Assembly (NCBI GenBank): GCA_021300055.1
Contig: JAJTHU010000131.1
Span: forward strand, 1 to 7,025
Direction of reading: 5' to 3'
Source: Nitrosomonadaceae bacterium
Lineage (GTDB): Bacteria > Pseudomonadota > Gammaproteobacteria > Burkholderiales > Usitatibacteraceae
Length of the DNA stretch: 7,025 nt
Below are positions 6,380 to 7,025 of this stretch, piece after piece. Within the stretch, counting starts at the first letter, position 1. Every line of letters starts with the position of its first letter. The notes below the pieces were generated by a model, which was given only the letters and a program-made list of their open reading frames with translations, was not told where the DNA came from and did not search any database. The translations under genes were made by a program, and so were the position numbers.

Positions 6380-7025
6380 ATGTCGGTCACGCGTGAATTC
6401 GCCGTCATCATCATCGGCGACGAAATACTGTCGGGCAAACGCCGCGACGGGCATCTGGTTAAGGCAATCGAGCTGCTTGGCAAACGAGGGCTCGCACTGT
6501 CACAGGCGTGCTATGTCGGCGACGATCCGGCGCGCATTACCGAATTGCTTAAGCGCAGCTTTGCAAGCCAAGCGGTGGTGTTTTCGTTTGGCGGTATCGG
6601 CGCAACACCTGACGACCACACGCGGCAATGCGCGGCGGCAGCACTCGGTGTGAGTGTGGCTGAACACCCAGACGCCATCGCTGCAATGATGGCGAAGCCC
6701 GACTTTGAGCTAACGGTTAACCGCAGAAAGATGGCCGAGTTTCCTGTGGGGGCGCGCATCATCCCCAACCCGTACAACCAGATCGCAGCGTTTTCGTGCG
6801 GACCAAACTTCGATCACCATTTCTTGCCGGGCTTCCCGGAAATGGCGTGGCCGATGATGGAATGGGTGCTGGAAACGCATTACGCTTCCGCGTTCCACTC
6901 TCAGGTTGTGGCGAGTGAGTCCATTATCATCCACGACGCAGGCGAATCAACGCTTATCGACATGATGAATGCGCTGCTCGCGCGCCACCCTGCCATCAAG
7001 CTATCGGCATTGCCGCAGCATATCC
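6380..7025 (+). CDS. Molybdopterin-binding (MoCF_biosynth) domain protein, CinA-N/MoaB-like, C-terminus cut off
   Basis: From the ATG at 6380 the frame is open for 215 codons to the window edge; relatives are about 250-270 residues, so a short C-terminal part is missing. It begins MSVTREFAVIIIGDEILSGK, where GDEILSGK (13-20) is the first conserved motif of the fold shared by MogA, MoaB, MoeA and CinA. GGIGATPDDHT (71-81) matches the GG(T/I)G(P/A)TPDD loop that binds molybdopterin or a nucleotide. NRRKMAEFPVGARIIPNP and FLPGFPEMAW further match the stand-alone 'competence/damage-inducible protein A' type proteins. The CinA C-terminal deamidase domain would not fit in the usual length, so a role in pyridine-nucleotide salvage is not supported; the cellular function of this stand-alone group is unclear to me. 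It starts 17 bases after the FKBP stop, probably co-transcribed, with no clear ribosome site. Confidence 0.85.
   Translation, partial: MSVTREFAVIIIGDEILSGKRRDGHLVKAIELLGKRGLALSQACYVGDDPARITELLKRSFASQAVVFSFGGIGATPDDHTRQCAAAALGVSVAEHPDAIAAMMAKPDFELTVNRRKMAEFPVGARIIPNPYNQIAAFSCGPNFDHHFLPGFPEMAWPMMEWVLETHYASAFHSQVVASESIIIHDAGESTLIDMMNALLARHPAIKLSALPQHI

Overview
The window is about 7 kb of dense, GC-rich (roughly 60% by eye) bacterial chromosome. The protein families and their closest remembered relatives (a family 5 solute-binding protein, an M61 peptidase with a PDZ domain, GabD-type dehydrogenase, gamma-glutamyltransferase, a short FKBP with a loop insert, and a stand-alone molybdopterin-binding-domain protein) suggest a betaproteobacterium, probably in or near the Burkholderiales. 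That placement is inference from protein character; there is no rRNA or marker gene here. I see no mobile element, tRNA, rRNA, CRISPR array or phage gene.

Layout. Positions 1-338 (minus strand) hold the first 112 codons of an exported peptide-type ABC transporter binding protein. A divergent intergenic region of 221 bases follows. All remaining genes are on the plus strand: an M61 metallopeptidase (560-2467), whose stop codon lies inside a perfect 8-bp inverted repeat; a succinate-semialdehyde dehydrogenase gabD (2531-3994); a periplasmic gamma-glutamyltransferase ggt (start unclear, about 4033-5847); a lipoprotein FKBP-type prolyl isomerase (5874-6362); and a MoaB/CinA-N-like molybdopterin-binding-domain protein (6380 to beyond the window end). 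Gaps from gabD onward are about 17-40 bases, so gabD, ggt, FKBP and the last gene could be one transcript, while the M61 gene may end at the hairpin.

Function. Four of the six genes can be connected to peptide and gamma-glutamyl metabolism. The binding protein would deliver small peptides to an importer. GGT would cleave glutathione or other gamma-glutamyl compounds in the periplasm. The M61 enzyme would trim peptides. GabD would feed the 4-carbon end product of GABA breakdown into the TCA cycle as succinate. This link is plausible but not proven by the sequence; the FKBP and MoCF-domain proteins look like housekeeping neighbours.

This looks like an ordinary metabolic region and I do not see a convincing undescribed system. 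The points most worth a second look are a Leu in place of an oxyanion-hole Gly in GGT, the lone cysteine pair of GGT, cofactor and redox-switch residue differences in GabD, the two possible starts of the FKBP gene, the hairpin over the M61 stop codon, and the general lack of clear Shine-Dalgarno sequences.
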